Shown here one piece after another: positions 48,841 to 56,694 of a DNA stretch of 64,000 nt. A model generated the notes under the pieces. That model made no database searches and was not told where the DNA came from. It saw only the letters and a program-made list of their open reading frames with translations. Every line of letters begins with the position of its first letter. Position 1 is the stretch's first letter. The stretch comes from an uncultured Clostridium sp. (GTDB taxonomy: Bacteria; Bacillota; Clostridia; Clostridiales; Clostridiaceae), in assembly GCF_947072515.1 (NCBI RefSeq), contig NZ_CAMTIG010000008.1:1-64000 (forward strand), in the 5' to 3' direction. A program made the translations under genes and the position numbers.

Positions 48841-50096
48841 TGTTTACACTAATTAAAAATGAATATATAAAGTTATTTAAAAGAACAAAAACTTTAGTAA
48901 TAATAGGGCTTTTACTATTAGGAGCAGCTGGACTTACTTTTATGTTATATAAGTCAGAACAACAAAGTTTAGAATGGCGAAGTCCTGAAAAAAGAATAGA
49001 AATAGAAAAACAACAAATAGAATATGAAAAAAAGTATATAAATGATTTAAAAACAGAACAAAAGAATTTAAAAACACAAGCAGAGAAAGATAATTCTAAT
49101 ATAAATATAGAACAATCGAAACAATATATTAAAGATAGAGAAGCGGAAATAAAAAGATTAGAAGATGAAATAAAAAATCCAATAGATTGGAGAGTAACAA
49201 CAAAGGAAGAAATAAAAGACATCAAAGGTGAAATTGCAAAGATTAAAGAAGATATTGCAAGTGGAGAAATAGAAAGACAATCGCAACTAACATATTATAC
49301 TGAAAGGTTAGAAGAGCTAGAGTACTATAGTAAAAAAGATTTAAAACCTATAGAATCATGGGAGTTTTATCCGGGATTCTCATTAATTCAAGTAAGCTCT
49401 ATGTTATGCTTTTTAATTCCATTATTCATAGCGATATTTGGTAATGATATAGTATCAGATGAAGCAACAAATGAAACATTTAAGTTTTTACTTATTCAAC
49501 CAGTAAAGAGAGGGAAAATTCTTTTAGCAAAATTTATTACATTGATAACTTCGGTATTTTTATTATTATTTGGAGTACAGGGAATAATATTTACAGGAAT
49601 AGGAGCTGTTAGAGGGTTTGCAGATTTAGATCAGCTTGTAAAGGTTGGACAAAGGTATGAAATTAATCAAGAAATACTAATAAAGCAAGGAAATAAAATT
49701 TTAGATGTAATCCCAGGAACAGGTGAGTTTATAACATATGGTGATCTTGTACTTAGAAGCTTAGCTATGCAAGCTATATTTATATTTGCATGTTGTACAG
49801 TAGTATTTTTATTCTCAACAATATGTAAAAGTAATATGATTTCAGCAGCAGCTTCAGTAGTTGTTATAGTTGGAGGAGCAGTAGCGCCATATATGATATC
49901 TCAACTAGGTGAACTAGCTCATTTATCATTCTTATCATATGGAGCAACAGCACAACTATTGATGGGAGATTTAAATAATAATTTTACTAATCCGGATATA
50001 AATTATATGTTAGGTATTGGACTAATGTTAGGCGTAACTATAATTGCATATATAATATCTCATATTAATTTTTCAAAAAAAGATATATTAGTTTAA
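48840..50096 (+). CDS. ABC-2 type permease (second paralogue)
   Basis: 418 residues, the same length and layout as the permease at 46549: N-terminal MFTLIKNEYIKLFKR, one helix, a strongly coiled-coil segment (about 45-165, KRIEIEKQQIEYEKKYINDL), and GNDIVSDEATNETFKFLLIQ before the C-terminal helices. GTG start overlapping the ATPase stop indicates coupling. Terminator GGAGAGC/GCTCTC plus T-run follows at about 50102-50131. Confidence 0.85.
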   Translation: MFTLIKNEYIKLFKRTKTLVIIGLLLLGAAGLTFMLYKSEQQSLEWRSPEKRIEIEKQQIEYEKKYINDLKTEQKNLKTQAEKDNSNINIEQSKQYIKDREAEIKRLEDEIKNPIDWRVTTKEEIKDIKGEIAKIKEDIASGEIERQSQLTYYTERLEELEYYSKKDLKPIESWEFYPGFSLIQVSSMLCFLIPLFIAIFGNDIVSDEATNETFKFLLIQPVKRGKILLAKFITLITSVFLLLFGVQGIIFTGIGAVRGFADLDQLVKVGQRYEINQEILIKQGNKILDVIPGTGEFITYGDLVLRSLAMQAIFIFACCTVVFLFSTICKSNMISAAASVVVIVGGAVAPYMISQLGELAHLSFLSYGATAQLLMGDLNNNFTNPDINYMLGIGLMLGVTIIAYIISHINFSKKDILV

Positions 50097-50247
50097 TTTA
50101 AAATGGAGAGCTTTAGGGCTCTCTTTTTTTAGAAAAAATTATAATTTTAGAAGAAGAGGCATCTTAAAACATTAGAAAATTAGATTTATAATAAATATTT
50201 GATATAATATATAAATATAAAGTTGAAATGAGTAGGAGGCGAAAAAA

Positions 50248-50424
50248 ATGGCTGCTGGTATAGGCGTAAACTGTGAGGAATGTCCCGAGAAAAAAACAGG
50301 GAATTGCGATGGAAAAGATTTAGGCTGTGTATGCTTTAAATGTCCAAGAAAGTTAAGTGAATGTATGATTACAAAATATTGTAGAGAAACAGAATCAGTA
50401 TTATATTTTGGACCAGAATGGTAA
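50248..50424 (+). CDS. 58-residue cysteine-rich protein
   Basis: Eight cysteines in 58 residues, at 9, 12, 20, 27, 29, 32, 39 and 45 (NCEECPEK, GCVCFKCPRK, YCRE). The ATG has GTAGGAGGC upstream. This density and the CxxC/CxCxxC spacing suggest metal (Zn or Fe-S) binding in the cytoplasm; no signal peptide is present. It recalls small Cys-rich families such as DUF2769, but I am not sure of that match. It stands alone, with terminator-bounded neighbours on the left. Confidence 0.7.
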   Translation: MAAGIGVNCEECPEKKTGNCDGKDLGCVCFKCPRKLSECMITKYCRETESVLYFGPEW

Positions 50425-50735
50425 ATAACAAAATATGAGAAGTTTTTTATATTAGTTATTTTAAAATATTGGTTTAAAAGAGTTTGATGAGGGAATAAAT
50501 AAAGTATATTGAAATATTATAAATTTTAAAAAAATACTTATAAAAAATCTTGGAATTTATAATAAAATGGTTATTTTCTTATGAAAACTGGATATGTTAA
50601 TAAAATGTCAAAAAAATAGATTTTTTTTAGACATAGACTTAAAAATTATTGTGATATAATCTTTAAGTAACAGTTAAACAATTTTAAAAATTGCTTGGCT
50701 GTTTTTCTTTACAAAAACAATAAAAGGAGCAAAAG
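50425..50735 (+). promoter_or_regulatory. kup upstream region with terminator-like leader hairpin
   Basis: The 311-bp gap holds the kup promoter: TATAAT at 50655-50660 with a poor -35. Right after the expected start site is a hairpin, AACAG (50669-50673) with CTGTT (50699-50703) outside and CAATTTT/AAAATTG (50679-50693) inside, followed by TTTTTC. It resembles an attenuator in the leader. It is too short for a ydaO-type c-di-AMP riboswitch. Confidence 0.5.
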
Positions 50736-52688
50736 ATGATGAAGAAAAAAGTGGTTACTATGGGTTCATTGCTTGTTGCACTTGGAATAGTATATGGAGA
50801 TATAGGAACATCGCCATTATACGTAATGCAAGCAATCCTGTCCACAAATAATAATTACTCTTCAAGAGGGCTGATTTTAGGTGGTGTATCATTAGTATTC
50901 TGGACTTTAACACTACAGACTACAATAAAGTACATAATATTCACCTTAAGGGCTGACAATAATGGAGAAGGAGGAATCTTTGCACTATATACGTTAGTAA
51001 AAAAATATGCTAAATGGCTGATAGTACCTGCAATAATAGGTGGTGGAGCATTGCTAGCAGATGGTATACTAACACCTCCCGTTTCAGTAAGTTCAGCAAT
51101 TGAGGGATTAAATGTTATTTTCCCAATAAAAGAGGAAGTAACAATTATAATTGTAATAGTAATAATTTTAGGACTATTTTTAGCTCAAAGGTTTGGAACA
51201 GAAAAGATTGGTCGAATATTTGGACCAATAATGCTTATTTGGTTCTTAATGATAGGAATTTTAGGATTTTCTCAAATCACTAAAAATCCAGGAATATTAC
51301 AAGCAGTAAATCCTTATTATGCATTGAAATTAATCATGCATGGAAATAGTGCTGTATATATATTAGGAGCAGTCTTCCTTTGTACAACAGGAGCAGAAGC
51401 GCTATATTCAGATTTAGGGCACTGTGGAAGGTCAAATATTTATTACACATGGGTATTAGTTAAAATATGCTTATTATTAAGTTATTTTGGGCAGGGGGCA
51501 TACCTTCTAGCAAGAACAGGACAACAGTTTACAGAGAGTCCATTCTTCTTAGTAATGCCAAAGTGGTTTATAATTCCTGGAGTTATAATAGCAACACTTG
51601 CAACAATAATTGCCAGTCAAGCACTAATATCAGGATCATTTACACTTGTTTCAGAAGCAATTAAACTTAATATTTTCCCAAGGTTACATATAAGATATCC
51701 AAATGGCGAAAAAGGTCAGTTATATATAGGAGCTGTAAACACAGCTTTATGTATAGGTTGTATTGGGATAGTATTAATATTTAAAAAATCAGAAAATATG
51801 GAAGCAGCATATGGATTAGCAATTACAATAACAATGCTTATGACAACAATATTGTTATCACAATATATAAGATACAAGAAAAAGAAAAAAGTGTTATGGG
51901 TATTCATATTAGTTATATTTGGAACTATAGAAACAAGCTTCTTATATGCAAATAGTTTCAAAATTTTAAGTGGTGGATATATTACATTACTAATAACTGC
52001 AGGATTAATTTTCTTAATGTATATTTGGTCATACAGTTCTCAAATCAAAAAGAAATACAGAAGATTTGTTAACCTTTTTGATTACAAAGAAAAGTTTAAA
52101 CTTATACAGGCAGATAAAGAATTGCCACTTTATGCAAATAACATTGTTTATTTAACAAAATCAAAAAGATGGAACGAAGTAGAAAATAAAATAGTTTATT
52201 CAATATTTAATAAAGATCCTAAGAAAGCAGAAAATTATTGGTTTATAAATATCACAGTAACAGATGAACCATATACAAAAGAATATAAATTCAATACAAT
52301 ACAAGAAAATAGAGTATTTAGTATAGAATTTAAATTAGGATTTAGGTTATCACAAGGAGTAAATACACTTTTAGCTGAAGTTGTACAACAATTAATGGAA
52401 AGTGGAGAAGTTCAATTTACACCAAAAGAATATATGATAACATCAGGAAATAGAAAAGCTATAGGAAACTTTAAATTTATATTACTTGAAGAAGTACTTC
52501 ATAGTGAAAGCACATTTTCAGGATGGGATAAATTTATTCTTTCAGCAAAACTACTTATTAAGAAACTTACAGTTTCACCACAAAAATGGTATGGAATGGA
52601 CACGAGCGTAGTTGAAGTAGAAAAAGTTCCAATACTATTTGGTCAAAATCGTTCAGCAGGAACATTAAAAAGAATATATGATAAATAA
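50736..52688 (+). CDS. kup: Low-affinity potassium uptake protein Kup
   Basis: 650-residue KUP/HAK/KT K+ transporter with 12 membrane helices. It contains LGIVYGDIGTSPLYVMQAIL, a diagnostic start, then NGEGGIFALYTL and LADGILTPPVSVSSAIEGL. The C-terminal 200 residues form the cytoplasmic domain. It probably works as an H+-coupled importer. ATG after AAAGGAGC. A bidirectional terminator (GAAAGCATCTC/GAGATGCTTTC) at about 52693-52725 separates it from the phage-tail locus and marks its left edge. Confidence 0.95.
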   Translation: MMKKKVVTMGSLLVALGIVYGDIGTSPLYVMQAILSTNNNYSSRGLILGGVSLVFWTLTLQTTIKYIIFTLRADNNGEGGIFALYTLVKKYAKWLIVPAIIGGGALLADGILTPPVSVSSAIEGLNVIFPIKEEVTIIIVIVIILGLFLAQRFGTEKIGRIFGPIMLIWFLMIGILGFSQITKNPGILQAVNPYYALKLIMHGNSAVYILGAVFLCTTGAEALYSDLGHCGRSNIYYTWVLVKICLLLSYFGQGAYLLARTGQQFTESPFFLVMPKWFIIPGVIIATLATIIASQALISGSFTLVSEAIKLNIFPRLHIRYPNGEKGQLYIGAVNTALCIGCIGIVLIFKKSENMEAAYGLAITITMLMTTILLSQYIRYKKKKKVLWVFILVIFGTIETSFLYANSFKILSGGYITLLITAGLIFLMYIWSYSSQIKKKYRRFVNLFDYKEKFKLIQADKELPLYANNIVYLTKSKRWNEVENKIVYSIFNKDPKKAENYWFINITVTDEPYTKEYKFNTIQENRVFSIEFKLGFRLSQGVNTLLAEVVQQLMESGEVQFTPKEYMITSGNRKAIGNFKFILLEEVLHSESTFSGWDKFILSAKLLIKKLTVSPQKWYGMDTSVVEVEKVPILFGQNRSAGTLKRIYDK

Positions 52689-52692
52689 AAAG

Positions 52693-52725
52693 AAAGCATC
52701 TCGGCTTAGAGATGCTTTCTTTTTT
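52693..52725. terminator. Bidirectional terminator at the left edge of the tail locus
   Basis: GAAAGCATCTC and GAGATGCTTTC form a perfect stem with GGCTTA loop and T-runs. It ends kup and the leftward immA-like gene. Confidence 0.9.
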
Positions 52726-53185
52726 ATGAAAAAGATTTACCTATCTGTAAATTAGGAAGAAAATTTATAATATAGCAATCTACTGTATAGCATGAACCAT
52801 ACTTGTTAACATAATGATGAAGTGCCTCATCTAGATAAGCTTCAGTAATATTAAAATATTCAGCAAGCTCGTATTTGAATTTACAACCAGCATTAAAAGC
52901 ATTAATTAGGCCAGATAAGCCAATAAGCTTATCATACCCCCAAGCTCGAGCTAGAAGTTCTTGTTTCCTATTGGAGATATTAAATCTTTGCTCTTTAATA
53001 TCTCCTACAGTTAAAATATAGTGGCCTAATTCTTCAGCTAAAACACAATTTTTTTCACGCTCAGTAAGATTGTGCTTTATAGCGATTCTATTCCCATAGC
53101 AAAGGCCTTTTTTAGTTATTAAATCAACTTCCTTTACAATTGCACCTAGAGTTTCAGATTCTATTAATAATTCCTCATATTGCAA
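52724..53185 (-). CDS. ImmA/IrrE-type metallopeptidase
   Basis: About 153 residues. AEELGHYILTVGDI is the zinc-protease region of the ImmA/IrrE (DUF955) family; here the first zinc-motif residue is Glu (EELGH) rather than the usual His, a variant I recall from other clostridial phage proteins. ImmA proteins cleave the cognate repressor to induce the element. It follows the repressor gene by 6-18 nt, the expected pairing. A TTG start (MQYEELLIES) 8 nt after AAAGGTGG gives the family-typical beginning; GTG codons 9-12 nt earlier are possible. Confidence 0.82.
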   Translation of the reverse strand: MQYEELLIESETLGAIVKEVDLITKKGLCYGNRIAIKHNLTEREKNCVLAEELGHYILTVGDIKEQRFNISNRKQELLARAWGYDKLIGLSGLINAFNAGCKFKYELAEYFNITEAYLDEALHHYVNKYGSCYTVDCYIINFLPNLQIGKSFS

Positions 53186-53203
53186 TGAAAACACCACCTT
53201 TAG

Positions 53204-53767
53204 TTAACTATTCCAAAAATCATAATCTTCCATAATAGTTCTATCATGGTTGTAATCATCTTCCGAAAAATCGCCATCTAGTTCACAAGCTGCATTAGGA
53301 ATTAAGTGTTGTTCATCACTAAATTCTTCAGTAAATGGCTTTTTGTTTAAAGTAGTAATTAATTTTGAATTAGAACTATAATTATATTCTGTAGTAACAG
53401 TTGTTGTGTCATGTGAATATTTTTCACTATCAATTAAATCAGAAGTATAAGAAATAACTTTACTTTGCCCCAATGAATTTAATTTTCTAAAATTATTCAA
53501 ATATTCTTGTTCTTCTAAAGAAAGCTCAATAGAAGATGGAGTAAATCCTAAAAGCCATATGGGATCAATATTTAAAGCTTTTGCAATTATACCTAGTTTA
53601 TCAATAGGAATATTTTTTATAGAACCAGTTTCATATCTTTGCAGTGTAGATTTACTCATATTAGTTTTTTCAGCTAAGTCTTGATAAGACAAATTTAATT
53701 CTAAACGTCTAGATTTAACTCGTTCCATAATAGCAGTTAAATTTTGAGAATTAGTTACATTATCCAT
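53204..53767 (-). CDS. XRE family repressor of the tail locus
   Basis: 187 residues. Helix-turn-helix YQDLAEKTNMSKSTLQRYET at about 25-45, then a region ending DPIWLLGF, common in phage repressors, and a long variable C-terminal part without a recognised LexA-type peptidase. That fits induction by the ImmA-like protease rather than self-cleavage. ATG 53767 is chosen because GAGGTGAG lies just upstream; extending further upstream adds an unlikely hydrophobic tail. Divergent from the Cro-like gene. Confidence 0.87.
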   Translation of the reverse strand: MDNVTNSQNLTAIMERVKSRRLELNLSYQDLAEKTNMSKSTLQRYETGSIKNIPIDKLGIIAKALNIDPIWLLGFTPSSIELSLEEQEYLNNFRKLNSLGQSKVISYTSDLIDSEKYSHDTTTVTTEYNYSSNSKLITTLNKKPFTEEFSDEQHLIPNAACELDGDFSEDDYNHDRTIMEDYDFWNS

Positions 53768-53803
53768 TACCTCACCTCTAATATAATTATAAAACAAAAT
53801 TTC

Positions 53804-53904
53804 AAAAATGCAACGAAAAAGTTTTAAACCTAGTAAAAAGTTGCAAATTTGGGTTGACATAGAGAAAAATGGATTGTATTATTTAATTATCCTAAATATG
53901 CAAC
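53804..53904. promoter_or_regulatory. Switch region: promoter with three operator half-sites
   Basis: AAAAATGCAAC (53804-53814), its reverse GTTGCAAATTT (53840-53850) and AAATATGCAAC (53894-53904) lie between the repressor and cro genes. TTGACA (53854-53859) and TATTAT (53877-53882) at 17 bp form a near-ideal rightward promoter. A fourth site lies at 54118-54128. Confidence 0.8.
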
Positions 53905-53915
53905 AGAGGTGAAAT

Positions 53916-54113
53916 ATGAAATATAATGAACTAAAGAAATTAATGAAAGATAAAAATTACTCTCAGAAAAAATTAGCCGATAGACTGAAGATTTCTAAGC
54001 AAACATTAAATTTGAAAATGAATGGAAAAGCCCCATTCCTAATCTTGGAAGCAGTAGAAATAATAAATATATTGAAAATTGAGAATCCAAAGGAAATTTT
54101 TTTTGAAGAATAG
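53916..54113 (+). CDS. Cro-like XRE regulator
   Basis: 65 residues, essentially one helix-turn-helix domain: YSQKKLADRLKISKQTLNLKMNG at about 19-40 (recognition part KISKQTLNLKMNG). Divergent from the repressor and under the strong promoter at 53854. Size and position are those of phage Cro or early regulators. ATG after AGAGGTG. A further operator copy follows its stop codon. Confidence 0.85.
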   Translation: MKYNELKKLMKDKNYSQKKLADRLKISKQTLNLKMNGKAPFLILEAVEIINILKIENPKEIFFEE

Positions 54114-54117
54114 TCCC

Positions 54118-54128
54118 AAATATGCAAC
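54118..54128. promoter_or_regulatory. Fourth operator copy, AAATATGCAAC
   Basis: Exact copy of the site at 53894-53904, between cro and the late regulator gene. It may let the same repressor or Cro control the late regulator. Confidence 0.65.
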
Positions 54129-54217
54129 GGGAAAGGAGAAGTATATAAGTGGAACATAAAAAAGTTGTAAAGTTAGAATATGAGATTAATTTATCTGATA
54201 AAAACAAAGGAGAAAAA

Positions 54218-54661
54218 ATGAATAAAGAAAGAGTACAAGCAGCGATAAGAGCATTAAATAAGTTAAATATATTAAAGGAAAAAATTGAAGTTTTAGATGA
54301 TGAAATTGAAATAATAAAAACTGAGTATAATAGTATTAAAAGTATTAATTATAGTGGAATAAGTGCTAAGCAAAATAAAGTTAGTGTAATAGAAAAAATT
54401 GTAATAAATAAAGAAGAGCAATTATTAGAATTATATACTAAAAAGGCAGAACTAGAGCTTGAAGCAAAAGATATAGAGAGAAAATTAAAAAAGCTTAATG
54501 AAAAATATAGAATTGTAATTGAAGGAAGATATGGTGAACATAAAAAAACATGGAGACAACTTGCGAATGAGTTGATGTATAGTGAAAGTTATTGCAGAAA
54601 TAAACTAATTTATTCAGCACTATTAAATTTTGAAGAAATGCTAGAAACATCAAATATTTAA
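54218..54661 (+). CDS. Phage late transcription regulator, sigma-70 region 4-like (ArpU/RinA-like)
   Basis: 147 residues. A coiled-coil N-terminal part (about 1-100) is followed by a sigma region 4-like segment YRIVIEGRYGEHKKTWRQLA and ELMYSESYCRNKLIYSALL. Small proteins of this design (ArpU, RinA, PBSX Xpf) turn on late genes of Gram-positive phages. It ends just before a terminator and the duplicated late promoter region, so it is the likely activator. ATG 54218 follows AAAGGAG; a GTG at 54149, also with AAAGGAG, would add 23 residues. Exact family is uncertain. Confidence 0.72.
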   Translation: MNKERVQAAIRALNKLNILKEKIEVLDDEIEIIKTEYNSIKSINYSGISAKQNKVSVIEKIVINKEEQLLELYTKKAELELEAKDIERKLKKLNEKYRIVIEGRYGEHKKTWRQLANELMYSESYCRNKLIYSALLNFEEMLETSNI

Positions 54662-54672
54662 ATTAAAGAAAG

Positions 54673-54720
54673 CTATAACTAGGTTTATTATAATTAGAAA
54701 TTTAGTTATAGTTTTTTTTT
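54673..54720 (+). terminator. Terminator after the late regulator
   Basis: CTATAACTA (54673-54681) pairs with TAGTTATAG (54703-54711), followed by nine or more T. It separates the control genes from the tail operon. Confidence 0.85.
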
Positions 54721-54798
54721 GTATAGAAATAAAATAGATAAATTATAAAATAATATTAAAAAGGACAAAAGGGGTATAAAAGAATTACTTTAGTGAGC

Positions 54799-54944
54799 AA
54801 ATGGAGTGAACACAAGATAAAAAATACATGTTATTCTAATATCATCATAAAAGGTTAAACACAGAGCAAGAGAACTTGAAAACATTCAAGTTCTTTTTTA
54901 TATAACTTTTTATAGAAAATAACAAAATTTTAGGAGGATTTATT
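54799..54944 (+). promoter_or_regulatory. Late promoter region, copy A, with early terminator
   Basis: Copy A of a 150-bp repeat (B at 57801-57953). It has a GTGAACA block, 19 bp, TATTCT (54832-54837), and a 27-bp stretch identical in both copies (54832-54858). About 15 nt later, AGAACTTGA (54871-54879) pairs with TCAAGTTCT (54886-54894) and is followed by T6. A terminator right after the promoter suggests antitermination or attenuation of tail genes. The element does not match a normal sigma-A promoter. Confidence 0.7.
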
Positions 54945-55634
54945 ATGAATCAACAAGTAGAACAAAATAAAATTATAGAAGGGAGATTTGTAGGACTAAA
55001 AGATTTCTTTGTAGCTGAAGTTTTAGAAAATACAATGGATACTTACTCAGCAGATGAGCCAATTATGTTATCAAGAGCTATTAATGCAAAAATTGCACCA
55101 AAGTACAACAGTACAGCAGTATATTCAAACAATACAACAGAATATGCAAGTTCATTATTTGAAAGTGGAACAATAACACTTAGTGCAAATGATTTATCAC
55201 CAGAAATGAAATCAATATTATTTGGACACAAATATAATTCAGAAACAGGACTTTTAGATTTAAGTGTAGATGATGTAAGTAATCCAGTAGCAATTGGATT
55301 TAGAGCAACTAGAAGTAATGGATGTAAACAACAATTAAGATGGTACTATGTATGTGTATTCTCACCATCAACAGAAAGTTTTGCAACATTAAGTACAAAA
55401 GAAACAGTTCAAGACTTCCAACTTACAGGACAATTCGTAGGAAGAGCAAAAGATGGGAAATATGGAGTTGAACTAGATGAAGAGTATATTTCAGCAACAG
55501 CAGATGTAGGGAATTTATTAACTAATTGGTTCTCAGCAGTTATAGATGATAGTAATGTAGAAACTTATATTGGAACAGGAATAGCAAAACCAACTGAAGC
55601 ATTTGAAACATCAAGAGAAGCATTTAGAAGATAG
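54945..55634 (+). CDS. Major tail (tube) protein
   Basis: 229 residues resembling phi13-type major tail proteins: IIEGRFVGLKDFFVAEVLEN at the N-terminus, AEYASSLFESGTITLSAND-like core (here SSLFESGTITLSANDLSPEM), and FVGRAKDGKYGVELDEEYI near 180. Such proteins stack as rings to form the non-contractile tail tube. First gene after late promoter A, preceded by AGGAGGA. In complete prophages connector and tail-terminator genes would come before it; none is here. Confidence 0.83.
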   Translation: MNQQVEQNKIIEGRFVGLKDFFVAEVLENTMDTYSADEPIMLSRAINAKIAPKYNSTAVYSNNTTEYASSLFESGTITLSANDLSPEMKSILFGHKYNSETGLLDLSVDDVSNPVAIGFRATRSNGCKQQLRWYYVCVFSPSTESFATLSTKETVQDFQLTGQFVGRAKDGKYGVELDEEYISATADVGNLLTNWFSAVIDDSNVETYIGTGIAKPTEAFETSREAFRR

Positions 55635-55671
55635 AAATTATTAAAATAAAAAGTTAGATAGGAGAAATATT

Positions 55672-55977
55672 ATGTTAGAATTAGAATTTAATAATACGCG
55701 ATATGAATCAAAAGGAATTACAGGAAGAGTAAAGCTTGAACATGCTAGATTAGTAGATAAATTAGCAAAGAAGAATATAGATAAAATGGAAGGCTCATCA
55801 GCGGACTTCATATTAGAAGAATGTAAATTTATATGCAAGGCATTTAATGATCAATTTACTTTAGATGAATTTTTAGACTATGTTCCAGCAGAAAATATAG
55901 ATATTATATTTTTTAGAATTGGAGATTATATAAATAAAAAAGTAGAGTCTAACATAAGAAATATCATAAAAAACTAG
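55672..55977 (+). CDS. Tail assembly chaperone gpG
   Basis: 101 residues by normal termination. It occupies the lambda gpG position between the major tail protein and tape-measure genes. Helical, with LEFNNTRYESKGITGRVKLE at the N-terminus, and KLAKKNIDKMEGSSADFILE. Its last sense codons read ATA AAA AAC TAG, a canonical -1 slippery heptamer immediately before the stop. It probably coats the tape measure protein during tail assembly and is absent from the final tail. ATG after ATAGGAG. Confidence 0.82.
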   Translation: MLELEFNNTRYESKGITGRVKLEHARLVDKLAKKNIDKMEGSSADFILEECKFICKAFNDQFTLDEFLDYVPAENIDIIFFRIGDYINKKVESNIRNIIKN

Positions 55978-56210
55978 GATTGGAGCCGAAGGAAAGTTCA
56001 GGCTCCATTTTTGATGAATGGGATAAACAAGATATATATCAAAAAAACAAAAAGTCAGTAGAAAAAAAATCTACTGACTTTTATTATTATCTGTTTCATT
56101 ATGCACAACAAAAATGCAATATGGGATTAGAGGAATGTTTAGATATGAATATATATGAGTTTGTAGATTATTTAGAGTTTATAACAAGATTAAACTCTAA
56201 AAATAAATAG
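55672..56210 (+). CDS. Tail assembly chaperone gpGT by -1 frameshift
   Basis: A -1 slip at A AAA AAC (55968-55974) bypasses the TAG at 55975-55977 and continues as LGLEPKESSGSIFDEWDKQD to the stop at 56208-56210, giving about 179 residues. The T part is acidic then aromatic (YYYLFHYAQQKCNMGLEECL), typical of the second domain of these chaperones, and lacks its own ribosome site or ATG. In lambda and most long-tailed phages the G:GT ratio is set this way. The length and reading frame are exactly those needed. Confidence 0.85.
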
Positions 56211-56245
56211 TATGCCAATATTTAGAAAATTAATAAAATGAAAAT

Positions 56246-56298
56246 TAAAAGCCTATAGCTAGATTTAGAAAAATTTAAATCTAGTTATAGGCTTTTTT
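56246..56298. terminator. Bidirectional terminator between gpGT and inverted cassette
   Basis: AAAAGCCTATAGCTAGATTTA pairs with TAAATCTAGTTATAGGCTTTT, shown here by its inner parts TAGCTAGATTTA and TAAATCTAGTTA, with one mismatch and a T-run. It ends the first half of the tail operon and the leftward cassette. Confidence 0.9.
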
Positions 56299-56683
56299 AG
56301 TTAGTGGTAAACGCAACAATCCCCGTTCCGATAAAAGCACAGAAAATAAGAATAATTATTAGGATAACTGTAGTTTTATGTGGTTTAGGAAAAGTTGAAG
56401 AACCGATATTTTCCAAAAATTGTTTATCTTCTAGAATAATCATGTCCTTAGGTATAGCTATATTTTTATTTGTTAAGAAGAATCTATATGATTGTGAAGA
56501 AGGTGATAAACCTAAGAAGTTTTTTTGTGATGTAGTAAAAACTTCACGTTTAGTATCTAAAGAAGTATAAACAACCATTTCTTCGGAAGTTGTAGAATTT
56601 TCTACAAGACCATTTACAAAATAAATATTACCTTTATAATCTTCAATTATTTGTCCTTTAAAATTTTTTAAATCTCGTTCCAT
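56297..56683 (-). CDS. Membrane-anchored single DUF1653-like repeat protein
   Basis: 128 residues. Residues about 6-75 resemble DUF1653-type domains: FKGQIIEDYKGNIYFVNGLV, then EEMVVYTSLDTKREVF. A C-terminal helix VILIIILIFCAFIGTGIVAF anchors it. No signal peptide, so the soluble part is probably in the cytoplasm (tail-anchored). It is paralogous to the larger gene just upstream on the same strand and lies opposite to all tail genes around it. I do not know its function; a lysogenic-conversion, immunity or regulatory role is inferred only from location. Confidence 0.7.
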   Translation of the reverse strand: MERDLKNFKGQIIEDYKGNIYFVNGLVENSTTSEEMVVYTSLDTKREVFTTSQKNFLGLSPSSQSYRFFLTNKNIAIPKDMIILEDKQFLENIGSSTFPKPHKTTVILIIILIFCAFIGTGIVAFTTN

Positions 56684-56694
56684 AAGAAACCTCC

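Noticed and set aside
48677-49225. 182-codon minus-strand frame
   Set aside because: Shadow of the ATPase 3' end and the coiled-coil permease; Ser/Phe-rich composition typical of antisense to Lys/Glu-rich coding DNA.
50425-50735. ydaO-type c-di-AMP riboswitch upstream of kup
   Set aside because: The leader is too short and lacks the conserved aptamer motifs.
55980-56210. Independent gene starting at TTG 55980
   Set aside because: No ribosome site; better explained as the -1 frameshift extension of gpG.
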